The notes: generated by a model from the letters alone, not told the origin. A stretch of 64,000 nt of DNA from Paenibacillus artemisiicola (GCF_017652985.1 NZ_JAGGDJ010000022.1:21388-85387); one strand, 5' to 3'; shown: positions 33,478-43,179, counted from the first letter of the stretch. Numbers and translations: made by a program.

Positions 33478-34023
33478 TTATCCATTAACGAAAGGTTCTA
33501 AAGCGCTTGTAATAATTTGCATACTCTCTAGCACTCTCACATAACTCTTTATCACTCTTTTTATCAGTGCCAAAAGTGTGAATGGAACTAAAAAATTTGT
33601 CTCAATTAAATTGCTCGTTTCATGAAAAGGACTAATTAGTTCATTTATTGAATAACCCTCTCCTTCACCGTGACGATAATCACTCTCGGATCCTCCGATT
33701 GAAATGGCAAGTGCGAGTTCTTTTCCTTTTAACTTGCTTCCTTTCGATGTAAAAGCCCAACCATATGTCAATACATCATCCAGCCACTTTTTTAATAACG
33801 GTGGTGAGCTATACCAGTAGAACGGGAATTGAAAAATTATTCGATCATGCTGCTCTACGAGCAGTTGTTCTTTTACAACATCAATTTGAAAATTGGGATA
33901 GTTTGCATATAAATCATTAATTGTTATAAACGCAGGATACTGTTGTATCTCCACTAACCATCTTTTATTTACATTGGAGTTTTCTAAGTTCGGATGAGCA
34001 ACCAAAACTAATGATTTTTTCAT
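33478..34023 (-). CDS. NAD(P)H oxidoreductase, flavodoxin fold (YwrO/MdaB-like)
   Basis: A 181-residue quinone-reductase-like flavoprotein. It has the N-terminal LVLVAHPNLENSNVNKRW phosphate loop, the FQFPFYWYSSPPLLKKWLDD motif near residue 68, and GGSESDYRHGEGEGYS near residue 110, typical of the NQO1/Kef-ancillary family. It reduces quinones or nitro compounds using FAD or FMN. AAAGGAA precedes ATG 34023 at a longish distance. Adjacent to a TetR fragment that may once have been its repressor. Confidence 0.87.
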   Translation of the reverse strand: MKKSLVLVAHPNLENSNVNKRWLVEIQQYPAFITINDLYANYPNFQIDVVKEQLLVEQHDRIIFQFPFYWYSSPPLLKKWLDDVLTYGWAFTSKGSKLKGKELALAISIGGSESDYRHGEGEGYSINELISPFHETSNLIETNFLVPFTLLALIKRVIKSYVRVLESMQIITSALEPFVNG

Positions 34024-34204
34024 AAGTAAATGAATTTCCTTTCGTTACATTTAGTTCCATCACCTATTTGTGCAGAGATCATTTCGTATTCTTGAAGGTG
34101 TACATGATTTTTATCGTTTTCATTTTGCGGATAAGTTATTCGCTTTTTTTTGATCTATCTCAAAAATCGCCTGATCGATAATCGTTAACAAATTCAACCG
34201 GTTT

Positions 34205-35583
34205 TTATAAAAAGAAGCAGCCAAGCCCCACTCTACGTGGACTTGGCTGCTTCTTTATTAGACGTTCATCCTGAACGACTTCGAGTCCGGGCGCGTTAAG
34301 AAGGTTCCACGGTTTGTTGTAATGAGGCTGGAAGAAGAAATCGACGTAGGCGAGTTCTTCCATCGTCATCCGGTTTTGGATGCAGACCGACATCGTATTT
34401 ATCGATTGGGTCAAGTCGGCTTTGGACAATACTTGGGCTCCTAAGATGCGCTTGCTCTCTTCCTCGTAGACGACTTTCAACATGGCTTTCTCGTAGCTCG
34501 GCATAAATTCGGGACGGTAATTTTGCTCGACGACGATGCTCTTCGCGTTCATGCCCGTCGCTAGCGCGGCCGCTTCCGTCATGCCTGTCGAAGCGATGTG
34601 CAGATCGTAGATTTTGATCGCGGAAGTCCCTTGCGTACCCAAGTATTTCACGGTAGGCTTCAGTAGATTTCGCGCGACAAGAGAACCCATGCGCACCGCG
34701 TTCGTCGCCAACGGAATATAAGCCTGCTCCCCCGTCGGATTGTATCGCACGGCGCAGCTATCGCCCGCCGCGAAGATGTCGGGGTCGCTCGTGTGCATGT
34801 ATTCGTCGACGATGGACGCGCCGTTAGGAAGCGTGTCGACTTGCCCCTGCAACAGCTGCGTATTCGGCCGGAAGCCGATGCATAGAACGACCAGATCCGC
34901 GACATATTCGTCGTCGTTCGTGACGACGGTCGTCACGACTCCGTCTTTTCCCTCAAAGCCGGTCAAAGTCTGCCCGAGCGCCAAGCGGATGCCGCGTTGG
35001 AGAACGATGCCTCGACTCGGTCCGTCATTTCGGGATCCAAGTACCGGAATAACACACGGTCCATATTGTCGATCAACGTGACGTTTTTGCCGTGATGCTC
35101 GAAAGCTTCGACCAACTCGATGCCGATATATCCCGCGCCGATAACGGCGATGTTGTTCGCGTGTTCGGCTTTCTCGATGATCGTCAAGGCGTGATTGTAG
35201 TTTTTGCAAAGCAGAATGTTGTCCAGCCCGATGTTGCGTAAATCGGGAATGACCGGCCAGGAGCCCGTCGTCATGACGAGTTTGTCGTACGTATCGGAGA
35301 AGCGCTCGTTCGTCACGAGATTGCTGTTCATCGCGTCGATTTCGAGCACTTCATGCTGCATGAACATATGGACGCTGAGAGCGCTCAGCTCTTCGGGAGA
35401 CGAATAGAACAAATCCTCCGTGTTCTCCACTACCCCGCCGACGTTAAGCGCGATGCCGCAGGAAAGGAAGGATACGTTGTCGTTTCTTTCGTATACGTTA
35501 ATTTCCGCGTCCGGATACATGCGCGCAAGGTCCTTCGTCGCTTCCGTTCCGGCATGGGTGCAGCCGACTACTACGATTTTCAT
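34205..35583 (-). pseudogene. nox: Frameshifted NADH oxidase / CoA-disulfide reductase
   Basis: A pyridine-nucleotide-disulfide oxidoreductase split between two frames. The N-terminal half starts at ATG 35583 after GGAGGG, with the FAD motif GCTHAG, redox Cys in FLSCGIAL at residue 42, and the NADH motif VIGAGYIGIELVE near residue 157. The C-terminal half has the second FAD motif DIFAAGDSC and the dimerisation domain. One missing base near 35005-35012 breaks the frame after MTDRVEA. Homologues reduce oxygen to water or regenerate CoA thiols. As written, no full-length enzyme is made. The C-terminal extension into the terminator suggests a second lesion. Confidence 0.85.
34212..34258. terminator. 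Terminator of the NADH oxidase operon
   Basis: Perfect 14-bp arms AAGAAGCAGCCAAG and CTTGGCTGCTTCTT. The minus-strand frame of the NADH oxidase currently reads through the hairpin to 34205, which hints at a lost stop codon just before it. Confidence 0.8.
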
Positions 35584-35636
35584 CGTTGTTCCCTCCAATA
35601 GTTTGTGATTCATTTCACATAATTCGAGAAAGGAAA

Positions 35637-35662
35637 ACCAAGTTCTCGACTAAGAACTTGGT
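35637..35662 (-). terminator. Intercistronic hairpin
   Basis: Perfect arms ACCAAGTTCT and AGAACTTGGT with a 6-nt loop, followed on the minus strand by TTTTCCTTTC, between the aldehyde dehydrogenase and the NADH oxidase genes. It probably terminates most transcripts before the oxidase. Confidence 0.7.
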
Positions 35663-35682
35663 ATTCAAAAAGCAACCGCGAG

Positions 35683-37113
35683 TTACATCGGCAAATCGTA
35701 GCCGGTGATCGTCTTCGTCTCCAGGCAGTCTTCCAGCCCGTGCACGCCGTATTCGCGGCCGATGCCGGAATGCTTGTAACCGCCGAACGGAGCTTTCATC
35801 TCGAAGCCGGCGCCGTTGATGAGCACCGAACCGGCTTGAATCCGGGTAGCCAGCTCGTTCGCTTTCTCCAGGTTGCTCGAGCTGATATACGCGCCAAGGC
35901 CATAGTCCGTGTTATTCGCCATTTCGATGGCTTCTTCTTCGGTTTTGAACGTCAAGATCGAAAGTACCGGTCCGAAAATTTCTTCCTTCGCTATCGTCAT
36001 GTCTTCCGTAACGTTGGCGAATACGGTCGGTTTTACGAAGTTACCTTGCTCCAGTCCCGCTGGGTGGCCTGCGCCGCCGACCACGAGTTCCGCGCCTTCT
36101 TGAAGGCCGACGTTAATATAGTGCTGAACTTGATTGTATTGCTTCTCCGACACGATCGGACCGAGATTCGTATCGGCTTCGGTCGGCAAGCCGACTTTCA
36201 TCGATTCGACCGTCGCGCGGGCCAGCTGTTTTACTTCTTCCAAGCGATGCTCGGGAACGAACAATCTCGTGCCGGCAACGCAAGCTTGACCGTTGTTCGA
36301 GTAGCACGATTTGACGGCGGCCGGAATCGCTTTGGAGAAATCCGCATCGTCGAGCACGATATAAGGCGATTTACCGCCCAGCTCCAAAGTCACGCGTTTC
36401 ATCGAATCTACCGTCGCTCTGCGGATTTCTTTACCGACCCGAGTCGAGCCGGTGAAGTTGACCATCGCGACGTCCTTATTGCGAGTTAATTCCGCCCCGA
36501 CCGTTGCGCCAAGACCGTTAACGACGTTAATGACGCCTGCAGGAATACCCGCCACATCGAAGCATTCGATCAACAGCTGGGTTTGCAAGCCGCTCATTTC
36601 GCTCGGTTTAATGACGACCGTGCAGCCCGCGGCGATAGCGGCGCCAAGCTTCGCCGTAATTTGCGAATAGCTCGCGTTCCATGGCGTGATGATCCCCATG
36701 ACGCCGACAGGCTCGGAGACGACTTTGGCTTTGCCTATATAATGAACGAATTCGAAATCCTCGAGCGCTTCTTTGCTGATCATCAAGTTCATCGCGGCCA
36801 GTTGCACGCGAGGAACGGAAAGCATTCTGGGAGCGCCGTATTCGAGAATGTTGGCTTCCGCCAGTTCGTCGGTTCTCGCCAAAATGGCATCGTTCAGACG
36901 TTGCAGCATATCCGCTCTTTCTTGCACGGTCGTTCTGGAGAAAGCGGGGAATGCAGCTTTGGCAGCCGCGATCGCAAGCTTAGCATCTTCCTCGTTGCCG
37001 AGCGCCAATGTCGCGAATACTTCCCTCGTCGAAGGATTCACCAATTCTTGACGCTCCGTGCCCCGCGGAGTTACGAATTCGCCGTTAATATAAATTTTGT
37101 CAATGTGTCTCAT
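35683..37113 (-). CDS. Aldehyde dehydrogenase (copy 1)
   Basis: A 476-residue NAD(P)-dependent ALDH. It has general base Glu244 in LELGGKSP, catalytic Cys278 in NGQACVAG, the coenzyme motif FTGSTRVG and the C-terminal APFGGYKHSGIGREYG. ATG 37113 gives MRHIDKIYING, matching the start of copy 4; an extension to 37203 overlaps the MFS gene. It lies 19 bases after the MFS gene, in the apparent order SDR-MFS-ALDH-NADH oxidase. It oxidises an aldehyde to an acid. The substrate is not evident. Confidence 0.92.
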   Translation of the reverse strand: MRHIDKIYINGEFVTPRGTERQELVNPSTREVFATLALGNEEDAKLAIAAAKAAFPAFSRTTVQERADMLQRLNDAILARTDELAEANILEYGAPRMLSVPRVQLAAMNLMISKEALEDFEFVHYIGKAKVVSEPVGVMGIITPWNASYSQITAKLGAAIAAGCTVVIKPSEMSGLQTQLLIECFDVAGIPAGVINVVNGLGATVGAELTRNKDVAMVNFTGSTRVGKEIRRATVDSMKRVTLELGGKSPYIVLDDADFSKAIPAAVKSCYSNNGQACVAGTRLFVPEHRLEEVKQLARATVESMKVGLPTEADTNLGPIVSEKQYNQVQHYINVGLQEGAELVVGGAGHPAGLEQGNFVKPTVFANVTEDMTIAKEEIFGPVLSILTFKTEEEAIEMANNTDYGLGAYISSSNLEKANELATRIQAGSVLINGAGFEMKAPFGGYKHSGIGREYGVHGLEDCLETKTITGYDLPM

Positions 37114-37132
37114 TAGGAAGTACCGCCTGTTA

Positions 37133-38305
37133 TTAGATTTTTGTTGCGGATGGCGACGTTGCGCGCATCGTGTTGCGGGAAAAAAGCAGGAATCCGACGG
37201 CAACCGCGGCCAAACCGACGGCTACGGCCGTGAACACGTCGCGAGTCGAATCCGAACGAAGCAGCGCTTCGACTCCTGTAACGAACAACGGGCTCAGGAA
37301 TTGACAAATATATACGCACGCGAGCAGCAAGGAAATGCCCGTCGTAACGATTATCGTCGGAACGACTTCCGACGTTTTAATGAAGGATAACGGGAAGAGC
37401 ACCCCTTCGGCCAACCCGATCATGAACACCGCCAAGGCGACCGTCCATTCCGCGTGGGCCGAAGAAAGGAGCAGGAAACCTCCGCCCATCAAAATCAAAA
37501 CGAGCGGAACGAGCATTTTTTTGAATGCTTTGGTTACTCGCGTTATGAAAAGTCCACCGATAAAAACGCCGACTAACGAAAAGGCAATCAAGTAACCTGC
37601 CGACGATACGCTGCCGATTCCATTATTCGCGATGAACAGCGAAAGATTCGTCGGAATCAACGCGAACATCATCGTATGGAAGCCGCCCGCGATCGCGACC
37701 GCGATGAAAAACTTCGGCAGCTTCGCGGAAGATTTCGTCGATTGACTGGTTTGAAGAGGCGGAAATTTTGGAAGAAACGCGATTACCAAGATCAGCAGCA
37801 CCACTACGTAGAAATACGTCATGAAGACGTCTCTCCACCCCAGCGATGCGATAAAACCGCCGATCGAAAGGAAAATGGCGCCGCCGATACCGTTGATCGA
37901 CGTTTGAATGCCGTTCATGCGCGACCGCGCTTCGCCCTGGAAGTTTTCTGCGATCAACGAATTAAAGGTCGGCGAGATTAAGCCGATGCTGAGGCCCAAG
38001 ATCGCCCTGCAAACCAAGATTAAATCGAACGACTGCATGAAAGCCGGACCGACGCCGCCGATTAAATACAACACCAGTCCCGTGATCAGAATCGATTTTC
38101 GATTGAATCTTTTGGCCAGCGTACCGGATAAAAACAAAGTCGGCAAGATGAATAAAGAAGATATTGTAACGACCCATTGTACCAGTAGAGCGTCCGTATT
38201 CGGGAACGCCACGGCCAGCGGTTTAAGCGCCGGTGCGGCCATCATCGTTCCGAAGGTAGTCGTAACGACCAACGACAATAATGCGATTCTTGCGCTTGCT
38301 TTCAA
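37133..38305 (-). CDS. MFS transporter
   Basis: A 390-residue major facilitator with twelve predicted helices. The loop 2-3 motif is degenerate (LAKRFNRKSIL near residue 64). The start is TTG 38305 with AAGAAGG eight bases upstream. It is the likely partner of the adjacent SDR and ALDH genes. A closely similar but broken copy lies at 44756-45837. It could import the alcohol/aldehyde substrate or export a toxic intermediate. Confidence 0.9.
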   Translation of the reverse strand: MKASARIALLSLVVTTTFGTMMAAPALKPLAVAFPNTDALLVQWVVTISSLFILPTLFLSGTLAKRFNRKSILITGLVLYLIGGVGPAFMQSFDLILVCRAILGLSIGLISPTFNSLIAENFQGEARSRMNGIQTSINGIGGAIFLSIGGFIASLGWRDVFMTYFYVVVLLILVIAFLPKFPPLQTSQSTKSSAKLPKFFIAVAIAGGFHTMMFALIPTNLSLFIANNGIGSVSSAGYLIAFSLVGVFIGGLFITRVTKAFKKMLVPLVLILMGGGFLLLSSAHAEWTVALAVFMIGLAEGVLFPLSFIKTSEVVPTIIVTTGISLLLACVYICQFLSPLFVTGVEALLRSDSTRDVFTAVAVGLAAVAVGFLLFSRNTMRATSPSATKI

Positions 38306-38345
38306 TGACGAAACCTTCTTTCGCCCTTAGGGATTGATTTAGAAA

Positions 38346-39165
38346 TCAGAAATCGGTCGAGCGGCTGATCGCTTCCCAACGTTTCGTCTCTTCCAGCTTG
38401 CCGTTGTCCATCGCGTTCGCGAGCTCGACGGCGTCGCTTCCGAGCAGCAATCGAAGTGGCGGATTCTCTTCGTTCACGATCGTGATGATCGCTTGAGCGG
38501 CTTTAGCCGGATCACCTTTCTCTTTACCGGTATTTTCGCGGAAGTGCTTCATCATGTAGCCGACCGTGTTTTGATACTCGGCGCGAGGCTCGACTTGTTG
38601 CATCGAGGAGCCTGCCCAGTCGGTACGGAATCCGCCCGGCTCAACCAATGTCACTTTGATTCCCAGCGGTCCGACTTCTTTGGCCAGTACTTCGGAGAAG
38701 CCTTCGACCGCCTATTTCGCGGCTTGGTATGGCGCAAGCCCCGGCGCTCCGATACGGCCGCCGATGGAGGAGAACTGGACGATGTGGCCGTGTCCCTGTT
38801 CTCTCAGTAAAGGCAATGCGGCTTTCGTCACGTTGACGACGCCCCACAGGTTCGTTTCCACTTGAGCGCGGAAATCTTCCATCGACGTTTCTTCAGGAGA
38901 CGTTGCCGTAACCCGCGTTGTTCACGAGCACGTCCAGACGACCGAACGCTTCGAACGCGACTTTGATAGCCGACTTAGCTTGATCGTACTGATTAACGTC
39001 CAGCGTCACGAGGCGAACCTGGTCTCCGTAGCGCTCCGCCAAATCGGCGAGCTGCTCCGTTTTCCGAGCCGTTGCGACGAGGCGTTCGCCTTTCGCGAGA
39101 ACCGCTTCGGCGAGACTGCGGCCGAACCCGCGCGAGCTGCCCGTAATCAACCATACCTTTTGCAT
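38346..39165 (-). pseudogene. Short-chain dehydrogenase, frameshifted and with an internal stop
   Basis: The start (MQKVWLITGSSRGFGRSLA) follows AAGGAG and carries the GxxxGxG cofactor motif, then NNAGYG near residue 86. A one-base shift near 38895-38905 breaks the frame. The next frame continues SPEETSMEDFRAQVETNLWG and then APYQAAK. There a TAG at 38712 replaces the residue after the catalytic Lys of YxxxK (Tyr-Gln-Ala-Ala-Lys). The C-terminal third is intact. It would have interconverted an alcohol and a ketone/aldehyde. Two independent lesions make it a pseudogene. Confidence 0.82.
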
Positions 39166-39193
39166 ATTCATGATCTCCTTTGAGCTGATATTC

Positions 39194-39372
39194 GGAATGT
39201 TTGTTCCATAGTTAGTATAGCTCTTCACTATCGCATAAGTCAACGAAAACCGGAATGTATATTCCAAAAAATTCGGCAAGAAATATACTTTCCGCGATTT
39301 ACTCATGCATTTCTACATGGTTATGAGGAGCTTGATCGTTTATTATACATCGTTTTATGGAATTTATATTCC
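39194..39372. promoter_or_regulatory. Three TetR-type operators upstream of the SDR operon
   Basis: Near-identical palindromes lie at 39194-39207 (GGAATGTTTGTTCC), 39252-39265 (GGAATGTATATTCC) and 39359-39372 (GGAATTTATATTCC). The first two flank the presumed SDR promoter and the third adjoins the end of the tetR gene. Copies also precede ALDH copy 2. They are the likely binding sites of the TetR protein encoded at 39399-39962. Confidence 0.72.
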
Positions 39373-39398
39373 GTAAAGTAATTGGATATCATGGTAAT

Positions 39399-39962
39399 TC
39401 AAACAAGCAACGCTTTCCAGGACGACTCCAGAACTTGCTGCGTCTGGCTCTCGTTTAACGGATATTTCCGCACGTAATAGCCTTTTAGAATCGAAGACAC
39501 AATGCCGTGAATGAATTGATGGCACAGATGGGTATCCATTTCTTTGAATAGGCCTTGCTTTTGGCCTTCGACGATCAGGGAAAGCACGACTTCGACCGAA
39601 TTTCGGGAATCGTCCATGTTGCGGAGTTCCGGTGAAATATACGGCGAGAAGGAAAAGCTGTCGATAAACAGAAATTCCTTCGGATAATGAATGCCGAAGT
39701 GCAGCCTGTTCAACTGAAGGCATTTAAACCGCTCGTAAAGGCTTGCCGTCGAATCGTAGCCTTGCAGCATATATTCCCCCATGAGCATACGCGCTTCCTT
39801 ATAGACGGCGTTGACCAATTCTTCTTTATTCGAAAAATAATTATAAATCGTGCCGGATCCGACGTCCGCTTTCTTGAATATTTTCGAGAAGGTCACCGAC
39901 TGCAGCCCTTCCTCGTGAATCAGGTCGAGCGTGGCAGCCATAATATCCTGTCTCTTGCCCAT
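39399..39962 (-). CDS. TetR family regulator of the aldehyde island
   Basis: A 187-residue repressor. The N-terminal helix-turn-helix is VTFSKIFKKADVGSGTIYNY, preceded by DIMAATLDLIHEEG. The all-helical ligand domain follows. ATG 39962 is favoured over GTG 39971, whose ribosome site would be too close. It lies between two operons that both carry GGAAT-N4-ATTCC-type palindromes, so it probably represses both and responds to the aldehyde or a related electrophile. A C-terminal fragment of a close paralogue lies at 42813. Confidence 0.9.
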   Translation of the reverse strand: MGKRQDIMAATLDLIHEEGLQSVTFSKIFKKADVGSGTIYNYFSNKEELVNAVYKEARMLMGEYMLQGYDSTASLYERFKCLQLNRLHFGIHYPKEFLFIDSFSFSPYISPELRNMDDSRNSVEVVLSLIVEGQKQGLFKEMDTHLCHQFIHGIVSSILKGYYVRKYPLNESQTQQVLESSWKALLV

Positions 39963-39985
39963 TCTCTCCACTTCTCCTTAAAATG

Positions 39986-40025
39986 AATGCCCTTAATCGA
40001 TCCTGCCGGAACGACTAAGGGCATT
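39986..40025 (-). terminator. Hairpin between ALDH copy 2 and the tetR gene
   Basis: Arms AATGCCCTTA and TAAGGGCATT with inner TCG/CGA pairing, followed on the minus strand by CATTTTAAGG. It is a likely terminator of ALDH copy 2. Confidence 0.65.
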
Positions 40026-40075
40026 GGGGTTAGTTGAGCGACCGGGGTTTACGCCCTTTCGACCTTATCCTTTAA

Positions 40076-41503
40076 TTAGATGTTGATCGATTTATGCTCG
40101 ACGAACGCGCCCAAGCCGACAACGCCGAATTCACGGCCGATGCCGCTCGCTTTATAGCCGCCGAACGGTCCTTCGTACGACACCGTCGCGCCGTTAACGA
40201 CGAAGTTACCCGTGCGGATTTGGCGAGCGATTTCTAAACCGTGTTCCTTCGTGCCCGACCAGACGCCTCCGCCTAAGCCGAATGGCGAATCGTTCGCGAT
40301 GCGCACGGCATCGGCTTCGTCTTCGTAAGGAATAACGACGAGCACAGGACCGAAGATTTCTTCTTGCGCAATGCGCATGCTGTTGTCGACGTCCGCGAAG
40401 ATGGTCGGTTTGACGTAGAAGCCGCCTTCCAAGCCCGCGGGAACTTCCGTTCCGCCGGTAACGAGACGCGCACCTTCTTTAATTCCCAATTCGATATAGG
40501 ATTGAACGCGTTTTTGTTGGTCTTCCCGTACCATTGGACCGATGAAGGTCGCAGGGTCCGCGGGATTGCCCACGACGAGGCTTTCGGTCATCGTTTTGAT
40601 CAAGGCGACCGCTTCTTCGTAACTTTTTTTGGAGACAAGCACGCGGGTATGCGCTACGCAGCTTTCTCCGTTGTTTACGAAAGACGTATATTTCAAGCCT
40701 TGAACGGCGGATTCGAGATCCGCGTCGTCGAGAATGATCGTCGCGGATTTGCCTCCGAGCTCCAAGCTTACACGCTTGAGCTGCTCGCCCGCAATGGAAG
40801 CGATGCGGCGACCGGCTCCGGTCGAACCCGTAAACGCGATTTTGTCGACGCCCGGATGGGAGACGAGGTATTCGCTCGTTTCGCGGCCGGCCGGCACGAT
40901 GCTTACGACCCCTTCGGGGAACCCAGCTTCGGCGAAAATTTCGCCCAGCAAGAGCGCGTTAATGGACGTTTCCGGAGATGCTTTAAGGATGACCGTATTG
41001 CCCGCAAGCAATGCGGGGATCATCTTGGCAAGAGCCGATTGGTGCGGTGCGTTCCAAGGAATGATCGCGGCGACGACGCCGACCGCTTCGCGGCGAATAA
41101 TCGGACCTTTGCCGTCGTTCAGCGTTTCTTCCCAAGCGTACGATTTCGCGGCGCGAAGATAAGCGTTCGTTTGCTCGGACAGAGAGTGCTGCAGTCCGTT
41201 CGTGAACCAGCTAGGCGTACCGTTCTCGGAAGTGATCAGAGCCGCGATTTCGTCCGCGCGCGCGGCATGCAATTCATTGAAGCGAGCGACGAGATCTTGG
41301 CGTTCGCCCGGCGTCATTTTCGGCCAAGGACCGTTATCGAACGCTTTTCTGGCCGCCGCAACGGTCAAATCGATATCGGCGGGCGAAGCTTGAGCCGCTT
41401 TGCCTACAACGGATTGGTCATGCGGGGAAAGAATTTCGATGACTTCTTGGTTGATTGGCGCTTTCCATTGACCGCCGATAAATAGTTTGTCGTATATTTT
41501 CAT
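40076..41503 (-). CDS. Aldehyde dehydrogenase (copy 2)
   Basis: A 475-residue ALDH with Glu248 in LELGGKS, Cys282 in NGESCVAH, FTGSTGAG and GPFGGYKASGIGREFG. It is clearly different in sequence from copies 1, 3 and 4 (catalytic ESC instead of QAC), so it probably prefers another aldehyde. The start ATG 41503 has AAAGGAG eight bases upstream; the long extension to 41617 runs into the operator region and is rejected. Two TetR-type palindromes lie 120-200 bases upstream. Confidence 0.92.
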   Translation of the reverse strand: MKIYDKLFIGGQWKAPINQEVIEILSPHDQSVVGKAAQASPADIDLTVAAARKAFDNGPWPKMTPGERQDLVARFNELHAARADEIAALITSENGTPSWFTNGLQHSLSEQTNAYLRAAKSYAWEETLNDGKGPIIRREAVGVVAAIIPWNAPHQSALAKMIPALLAGNTVILKASPETSINALLLGEIFAEAGFPEGVVSIVPAGRETSEYLVSHPGVDKIAFTGSTGAGRRIASIAGEQLKRVSLELGGKSATIILDDADLESAVQGLKYTSFVNNGESCVAHTRVLVSKKSYEEAVALIKTMTESLVVGNPADPATFIGPMVREDQQKRVQSYIELGIKEGARLVTGGTEVPAGLEGGFYVKPTIFADVDNSMRIAQEEIFGPVLVVIPYEDEADAVRIANDSPFGLGGGVWSGTKEHGLEIARQIRTGNFVVNGATVSYEGPFGGYKASGIGREFGVVGLGAFVEHKSINI

Positions 41504-41623
41504 TTTCGTTTCTCCTTTAGGATCGTATAGTTTATGACTCCATGGCTTGGCGACGGGGGGACGAGACTTTCGGTAATTGTTTGTCGCTGTATGCCATTCG
41601 CCTCCTCTGTACCGCATTTATTT

Positions 41624-41794
41624 GGAATGTTTGTTCCACGAGACCTAGTATACTCTCTCGACCAGGTGTTAGTCAAGAAATTTCGGAATGTATATTCCAT
41701 TCGATATTATATACGGTCAACTTCGGACAGTTCAATATCACATTTATACACGTTCTGACTGGTGAATACAGCGTCATATCGGAACATAAATTCC
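41624..41794. promoter_or_regulatory. TetR-type operators upstream of ALDH copy 2
   Basis: GGAATGTTTGTTCC at 41624-41637 and GGAATGTATATTCC at 41685-41698 repeat, in sequence and spacing, the pair at 39194 and 39252. A weaker form, GGAACATAAATTCC, lies at 41781-41794. The duplicated promoter architecture suggests that one operator block was copied with its genes. Confidence 0.7.
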
Positions 41795-41837
41795 AATTTC
41801 GAAAGTGTCGCATTTGGGGACGGCAGGCGTATGCGGC

Positions 41838-42113
41838 TTACAGAAACATGCCGCCCGATGCCTCGATTCTTTGCGCGTTCAACCGGCCCATTTCCGGCGA
41901 GCAAATCGCGGCGATAACGCCTTCGATGTCGTCGGCTTCCCCTGCTCTCCCAAGCGCCGTAACGGAGCTGATTTGTGCTTGAAGAGCCGAATTGTTCCGA
42001 AGCGTTCCTCCGGCGAAATCCGTCATGATCGCTCCTGGCGCGACGGAATTGACGCGAATGCCGCGGGTGTGCAGGCCTTGTCCGGCGTTGTCGACGAAGT
42101 AGTTCAGGTCAAT
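41838..42113 (-). pseudogene. Short-chain dehydrogenase, C-terminal fragment
   Basis: About 75 residues read TRGIRVNSVAPGAIMTDFAG and then LGRAGEADDIEGVIAAICSP, the last third of a classical SDR. The catalytic Tyr-Lys and cofactor domain are absent, and the sequence upstream (towards 42158) is unrelated. No ribosome site is present. Confidence 0.75.
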
Positions 42114-42160
42114 TATCGCCGGCGCATAACGGTTGGTTTGTGGTTTTTCCCAAAACAAAA

Positions 42161-42190
42161 TCCCCTATTGCGATATACAGCAATGGGGAT
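42161..42190 (-). terminator. Intrinsic terminator
   Basis: Arms CCCCTATTGC and GCAATGGGG with one bulge, followed on the minus strand by TTTTGTTTTGG. It lies 50 bases after the ABM monooxygenase stop and probably ends that transcript. Confidence 0.65.
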
Positions 42191-42241
42191 AAAATGAAGT
42201 AAAAGCGTTTGGCTAGTGTCATTTCTAAGAGATGTGGCACA

Positions 42242-42571
42242 CTACACCTTAATAGGTTCAAATGTTTTAACGACTTCATATGAACCGGGCTCGAATTTCG
42301 CTATCGTCATCGCTTCTTGTAAATACGGAAGAGGTTTTGGGTCATTTCGCATTGCTTGGTAATGCTCCATGGTACTCCATTGCGCGTACATCGTTACTTT
42401 CGTTCCATCCGTTCCTCGATGAAGGCTACATGAAACGAATCCTGGCGCATATCGAACGGAGGCATCCGTTGCTTGAGTAAGCAATTCGAGAAGTCGGTCT
42501 TGATTTTGGGGCTCGACGGTAAACACGTTGATAAAGGTCACGACTTTGTTGCTTGTGGAAATTTGAGTCAT
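42242..42571 (-). CDS. Antibiotic biosynthesis monooxygenase (ABM) domain protein
   Basis: A 109-residue single-domain protein with a dimeric ferredoxin-like fold. Its features are FINVFTVEPQNQDRLLELL at the N-terminus, then GFVSCSLHR and the YAQWSTMEHYQAM segment typical of ABM quinol monooxygenases (YgiN-like). Members oxidise quinols or small aromatic rings without cofactor, or protect against reactive quinones. GAGGGAG precedes ATG 42571. It fits the island's quinone/aldehyde theme. Confidence 0.85.
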   Translation of the reverse strand: MTQISTSNKVVTFINVFTVEPQNQDRLLELLTQATDASVRYAPGFVSCSLHRGTDGTKVTMYAQWSTMEHYQAMRNDPKPLPYLQEAMTIAKFEPGSYEVVKTFEPIKV

Positions 42572-42812
42572 CGTGGGCTCCCTCGCTGTTTTCTGGAAAG
42601 CGGCAAAAAATTTTTTCTCAGGTATTATTGTTAGTTACCGTACCTGCTTTTATACAACGAATAAAACGTGTCAGTTCACGCTCTCAACCGTTAAGGATAA
42701 CTGCGTTTGCGAGTAAGGTGTGGTCAAAGATGGTTTAATAATCTAAAGGGATCAAGCTCTTGCTTAACGGCAAGTTCTTGATCCCTTCATAAACTTAATC
42801 GCTTTCTGCGAT
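42572..42812. other. Intergenic region with terminator hairpin
   Basis: A hairpin at 42746-42787 (AAGGGATCAAG and CTTGATCCCTT arms) is positioned to terminate a minus-strand gene, now only the TetR fragment, or a lost plus-strand one. No gene is seen. Confidence 0.5.
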
Positions 42813-42977
42813 TTATACGAGTATGGCTTTCCAAGAGGCTTCGACGATTTGTTGGATCTGGAAATCGTTTAGAGGATATTTGTGTATATAATATCCCTTA
42901 AGAATCGATGAAATGATTCCATGTATGAGTTGGTGACATAAATTTGAATCCATCTCTTTGCCATAGCCTACACTTTT
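42813..42977 (-). pseudogene. TetR regulator, C-terminal fragment paralogous to 39399
   Basis: About 50 codons read KEMDSNLCHQLIHGIISSIL, then KGYYIHKYPLND and EASWKAILV before TAA. They match the last 50 residues of the TetR protein at 39399 at most positions. Everything upstream is lost. It shows that a second copy of the tetR module once stood here. Confidence 0.75.
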
Positions 42978-43179
42978 TTCAAAGTGTCCAGTCTATGGGG
43001 ACCAAGTTTAGGGAGCTTCACTCTTATTTGATGTCTTTGGGCTGCTGAAAATCTCGTTTATATTACTAAAAAAAGTGCAGAAATCGCGAAACCGTTCCAG
43101 GCTTTTTCCATTCATCCGTTTATGCATCTTGTCGGAAAGAGCGTGCGGTGGAATTGTTCTTTCATCCAAGAGATTGCTC
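42978..43179. other. Intergenic, no gene seen
   Basis: Contains a small dyad near 42970-42990 (ACACTTT/AAAGTGT) and no convincing reading frame. It joins the TetR fragment to the 3' end of the cupin gene. Confidence 0.4.

Noticed and set aside
35740..36489. A 249-codon plus-strand open frame
   Set aside because: Antisense shadow of ALDH copy 1, with Arg/Phe-rich composition and no motif.
40364..41485. A 373-codon open frame on the plus strand
   Set aside because: It is exactly antisense to ALDH copy 2, Arg-rich with no family pattern or ribosome site. It is a codon-bias shadow.
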